DNA of 64,000 nucleotides from Pseudomonadaceae bacterium SI-3 (GTDB lineage Bacteria > Pseudomonadota > Gammaproteobacteria > Pseudomonadales > Pseudomonadaceae): NCBI GenBank assembly GCA_004010935.1, contig CP026511.1, positions 4,402,001 to 4,466,000 of the forward strand. The letters run 5' to 3'. Shown here piece by piece: positions 61,046 to 64,000 of this stretch. The notes beneath the pieces are model-generated. The model did no database searches. It was not told where the DNA came from and saw only the letters and a program-made list of their open reading frames with translations. Position 1 is the first letter of the stretch, and every line of letters begins with the position of its first letter. The position numbers were made by a program, and so were the translations under genes.

Positions 61046-61226
61046 CCTCAACTCCTTCTAAGCATGCGGGGCATGTCTGTCTTAGCGGTTATGTTGCAGG
61101 GCTCGTGCCATCCGTTAGTTTTCCTATTAATCCTTTAATTTCAACAACTTAGATACACCAAACATCGCTGCGCCAATTTATATTGCACGATGCCTATGCA
61201 GAACGCCGGGCGATTTGCACGACGGA

Positions 61227-61670
61227 CTAATCCCTGCGGTTCCTGTCGCTGTGATTGAGGGTATGAATGCGCTCATGACAGGCCCGGATTTTCGGCAGCT
61301 CAATGGCTAGCAATGCCTTCACATCAGGGTCAGCTGTTTTCAGTGCATCCTCGAAGGCCGCCAGGATGCGCTCTTCAGTCTGGTCAAGCTGGTCGATGTA
61401 GACCGCGTCGCTGTCGCCGAGCCTCGCCTTGGTGTCGGCGTACATTTCGCGCAGCTTACCTGCCGTAGTGCCGCCTTGTGCGGGTTGCTGCTGATTGGCC
61501 GCAACCTTTACCGACAGCGCTTGGATGATGTGCGTCTTGGCTTGAGCCATATCGCGGAACAGATGCTGCAATTCGACCTCTTTCACCTCGTCAATCGCAT
61601 GCTGATAGAAATGCTGACCGTCGCGGGTGATCTCGATGAGCTCGTTGAGTTGGGTCATGTTCTGGTTCAT
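61227..61670 (-). CDS. PA2169/DUF2383 family four-helix protein
   Basis: A 147-residue cytosolic protein of the PA2169/DUF2383 family, a ferritin-like four-helix fold. The four helices can be read as LNELIEITRDGQHFYQHAIDEV (about residues 8-29), LQHLFRDMAQAKTHIIQALSVKV, YIDQLDQTEERILAAFEDALKT and VKALLAIELPKIRACHERIHTL. The His and Glu spacing is suggestive of the family but metal binding is not shown. ATG 61670 follows GGAGG. It is divergent from algB across 303 bp that contain no other supported gene. Confidence 0.8.
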   Translation of the reverse strand: MNQNMTQLNELIEITRDGQHFYQHAIDEVKEVELQHLFRDMAQAKTHIIQALSVKVAANQQQPAQGGTTAGKLREMYADTKARLGDSDAVYIDQLDQTEERILAAFEDALKTADPDVKALLAIELPKIRACHERIHTLNHSDRNRRD

Positions 61671-61973
61671 GGGGCCTCCAAATACAGATTGCGATGCGCC
61701 TCGGCTGCTGTCGACCACGCGCGTTGCCAGTAACCACCGCAAGCCCCATGCCAGCGCCACAAACCTCCCTGCACCTTTATAATCAACAGCTTGCATCGCC
61801 GTTGCGCTTGATGTGCGATTGCAGACTGCAGGAAAGACCCGTGTATACCGTGCAACTTGCAAGGCTTTGCGTAGACTAAAGCAGGCGCTGAACTACCGCG
61901 TGCCAAAGCAGCACACAGGTTCCACCCCAACGACTCGCCAAACATTCACCGCTTTTGCCTGACTGGAGCATTC
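61671..61973. other. Divergent promoter region between DUF2383 gene and algB
   Basis: These 303 bp hold no supported gene. On the plus strand CAACTT, a 16-base spacer and ACTAA near 61853-61879 weakly resemble an AlgU-type promoter (GAACTT-N16-TCTGA). No strong sigma-70 site is visible. Treat as an unresolved promoter region. Confidence 0.3.
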
Positions 61974-63320
61974 ATGGACCAAACGACCGACACCGGCGGC
62001 CGCATCCTACTGGTAGACGACGAGGCAGCGATCCTGCGCACGTTCCGCTACTGCCTCGAGGACCGCGGTTATACGGTGGTCACGGCGGCCAGCGCTTCAC
62101 AGGCCGAAGCGATCCTGCAGCGGCAGGTGTTCGATCTGTGCTTTCTGGACCTGCGCCTCGGTGAAGACAACGGTCTCGATGTCCTGCAGCAGATGCGCGT
62201 ACTTGCGCCGTGGATGCGTGTAGTAATCGTCACCGCCCATTCGGCCGTCGACACCGCGGTGGACGCGATGCAAGCGGGCGCTGCGGATTACTTGGTCAAG
62301 CCATGCAGCCCCGAGCAGCTGCGCCTGTCGGCCGCCAAGCAGCTGGAAGTCCGTCAGATGGCAGCGCGCCTGGAGGCCCTGGAAGGCGAGGTGCAAAAAC
62401 GCAGCGATGCGCTGGGCTCGTACAGCCCGGCGATGATGAGCGTGCTGGAGACCGCCCGCCAAGTGGCCGATACCGACGCGAACATTCTCATCCTCGGTGA
62501 GTCAGGCACGGGCAAAGGCGAGCTGGCGCGTGCGATTCACAACTGGAGCCGGCGCTCTAAAAAAGCCTTCATCACCATCAACTGCCCGTCCCTGTCGGCT
62601 GATCTGATGGAAAGCGAGCTATTCGGACACAACCGTGGCGCTTTCACCGGGGCCACCGAAAGCACCCTGGGACGCGTCAACCAAGCCGACGGCGGCACGC
62701 TGTTTCTCGATGAAATCGGCGACTTTCCCCTCGCTTTGCAGCCGAAACTGCTGCGTTTCATCCAAGACAAGGAATACGAGCGCGTCGGTGACCCAGTCAC
62801 CCGGCGGGCCGACGTGCGCATTCTCGCCGCCACCAATTTGAATCTCGAGGAAATGGTCCGCGAAGGGCGTTTCCGTGAAGACCTGCTTTACCGTCTGAAT
62901 GTCATCACCCTGAACCTTCCACCCATGCGCGAACGCCCGGAAGACGTGCTGACCCTCGCCGAGCGCTTCCTGGCGTTCTTCGTAAAAAGCTATGGCCGAC
63001 CAGCGCGCGGCTTCAGCGACAACGCGGTTGCCGCATTGAAGGCCTATCGCTGGCCAGGCAACGTCCGTGAATTGCGCAACGTGGTCGAGCGCGCCAGCAT
63101 CATCTGCCCGCAGGACATGATCGAAGTCAGCCATCTTGGCCTGGCCGATCAGGCCGTCAGCAACGCCCCACGCATCGGTGAGCCGCTCAGTTTGGAAGCG
63201 CTGGAAAAAGCCCATATCTCGGGCGTATTGAGCACCAGCGACACGCTTGAGCAAGCCGCCCGAATTCTAGGCATCGACGCATCGACGCTTTATCGAAAAC
63301 GTAAGCAATACGGCCTATGA
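61974..63320 (+). CDS. algB: NtrC-family response regulator AlgB
   Basis: AlgB is a sigma-54-type activator paired with KinB that controls alginate and virulence genes in P. aeruginosa. The 448-residue product has a receiver (ILLVDDEAAILRTFRYCLED; phospho-Asp in LCFLDLRLGEDNG, about residue 59), an AAA+ domain with Walker A LGESGTGKGELARAIH and the sigma-54 contact loop GAFTGATESTLGRV (about 224-237), and a Fis-type HTH ending LGIDASTLYRKRKQYGL. The match to P. aeruginosa AlgB, recalled from memory, is close throughout. Its stop overlaps the kinB start (ATGA). Secure. Confidence 0.94.
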   Translation: MDQTTDTGGRILLVDDEAAILRTFRYCLEDRGYTVVTAASASQAEAILQRQVFDLCFLDLRLGEDNGLDVLQQMRVLAPWMRVVIVTAHSAVDTAVDAMQAGAADYLVKPCSPEQLRLSAAKQLEVRQMAARLEALEGEVQKRSDALGSYSPAMMSVLETARQVADTDANILILGESGTGKGELARAIHNWSRRSKKAFITINCPSLSADLMESELFGHNRGAFTGATESTLGRVNQADGGTLFLDEIGDFPLALQPKLLRFIQDKEYERVGDPVTRRADVRILAATNLNLEEMVREGRFREDLLYRLNVITLNLPPMRERPEDVLTLAERFLAFFVKSYGRPARGFSDNAVAALKAYRWPGNVRELRNVVERASIICPQDMIEVSHLGLADQAVSNAPRIGEPLSLEALEKAHISGVLSTSDTLEQAARILGIDASTLYRKRKQYGL

Positions 63321-64000
63321 AAATCCAGATGAAGCTGAGAACCCGGCTGTTCCTGGGTTTCTCGGCATTGATGACGGTGGCCTTACTTGGGCTACTGCTG
63401 GCGCTGGTTAGCGTCGTGCAAATGGCAAAGAGCCAGGAAAATCTCATTCGCGATAACTTCGGTGTCATCGAGGTCAACCAGCAGCTGCGCCAGGCGCTGG
63501 GAAACCAGCTACTGCTGCTGGTCCGCGAACAGCGCGACGTTGAAGCCCTGAACGAATACCGCGAAGTGTTTCTGGGCGCTCTGGCACGAGGTATGGCGGA
63601 CGCCAACGACGAGCAGGACCGCAAGGCTTATGAAGCCATCGGCGACGCCTATACGCGCTTTGCCGTGCAGCTGGAAACACCCTCCAACCTGAACGTGACA
63701 CTGCTCGAGGATAATCCCCTCAGCCAATCCTTCAACCGCGTTCGCGAGTTGATGGTGGACATGCAACAGTCCGCCTACAACCAGATTCGTGACACCGAGA
63801 TTCGCAGCCGCGAACGGGCACAATTGCTCGCCGGGCTGCTCGGGTTGACCGGTATTGCAGTGCTGCTGATCGGCTTCGTCACCGCGCACAGTTTCGCCCG
63901 GCGCTTCGGTGACCCCATCGAGCAACTGTCCAGCGTGGCTGACCAGATCGGCCGCGGCGACTTCAATATCAATCTGCCCACCTCGCCCATCGCTGAGCTA
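63317..64000 (+). CDS. kinB: Sensor histidine kinase KinB, 3' truncated by window edge
   Basis: KinB is the inner-membrane kinase and phosphatase partner of AlgB. The ATG at 63317 overlaps the algB stop (ATGA), and the frame is open to the window end, giving 228 residues. Visible are TM1 (FLGFSALMTVALLGLLLALVSVV, about residues 12-34), a helical periplasmic domain (about 35-165) typical of KinB, TM2 (AQLLAGLLGLTGIAVLLIGFVTAHSFA, about 170-196) and a HAMP start (RFGDPIEQLSSVADQIGRGDFNINLP). The PAS, dimerisation and ATPase parts lie beyond the window. Confidence 0.92.
   Translation, partial: MKIQMKLRTRLFLGFSALMTVALLGLLLALVSVVQMAKSQENLIRDNFGVIEVNQQLRQALGNQLLLLVREQRDVEALNEYREVFLGALARGMADANDEQDRKAYEAIGDAYTRFAVQLETPSNLNVTLLEDNPLSQSFNRVRELMVDMQQSAYNQIRDTEIRSRERAQLLAGLLGLTGIAVLLIGFVTAHSFARRFGDPIEQLSSVADQIGRGDFNINLPTSPIAEL

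Overview
The window reads as ordinary chromosome of a high-GC gammaproteobacterium in the Pseudomonas/Stutzerimonas (P. stutzeri) group. The evidence is the Pseudomonas-type algB-kinB pair, an OprD-family porin, the recC-recB-recD gene order, long Pseudomonas-style PstA and PstC permeases, and three families of short REP/REPIN palindromes typical of pseudomonads. No rRNA, tRNA, insertion sequence, phage gene or CRISPR array was found. The genus call is inference from protein style, not a computed match.

Layout. 1-4216: 3' part of ilvD, a DUF4153 membrane protein, and a tandem REP array of about 130 bp units. 4217-9871: a xanthine/uracil-type permease, an L-2-hydroxyglutarate dehydrogenase-like oxidoreductase, a YfcE-type phosphoesterase, a YitT membrane protein, folA and glpQ. 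9959-14351: a class III CoA-transferase divergent from a first tripartite tricarboxylate transporter (TTT) operon. 14415-17507: a DUF2868/GTPase (DUF3482) pair split by a REPIN. 17649-19591: a DMT exporter divergent from a LysR regulator, flanked on both sides by the same REPIN type. 19778-26788: the phosphate regulon operon pstS-pstC-pstA-pstB-phoU behind a Pho box. 27006-31035: a YciA thioesterase, a diguanylate cyclase, an AEC transporter, a solute-binding protein and a small membrane protein. 31174-40328: recC-recB-recD, with a REP inside recC and a duplicated recB tail in the recB-recD gap. 40558-47012: a double-Cache periplasmic protein, a Na/Pi cotransporter, and a TAXI-type TRAP transporter (fused permease plus binding protein). 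47251-51231: a hairpin-rich leader, an Aer-like chemoreceptor and a 7TM diguanylate cyclase. 51220-58796: a TctDE-like two-component system divergent from an OprD porin, a second TctCBA and an AbrB-type permease. 58871-64000: an SpmA/SpmB-like protein, a structured intergenic region, small stress-type proteins (DUF1328, an unknown, DUF2383), algB and the start of kinB.

How the genes fit together. Much of the window is carboxylate and anion uptake: two TTT systems, one TRAP-TAXI system, an OprD-type porin and its probable two-component regulator. Four of these leaders carry A-rich AANAANAA-like tracts beside the ribosome binding site, which suggests shared Crc/Hfq catabolite repression. Phosphate handling is the second theme (Pst/PhoU, GlpQ with a possible Pho box, Na/Pi cotransporter). 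The third is signalling (two GGDEF proteins, an Aer-like receptor, AlgB/KinB). I found no clearly new multi-gene system. The most interesting unexplained items are the structured leader at 47251-47520, the structured intergenic region at 60230-60440, the REP array and REP-in-recC, and the duplicated recB 3' end.
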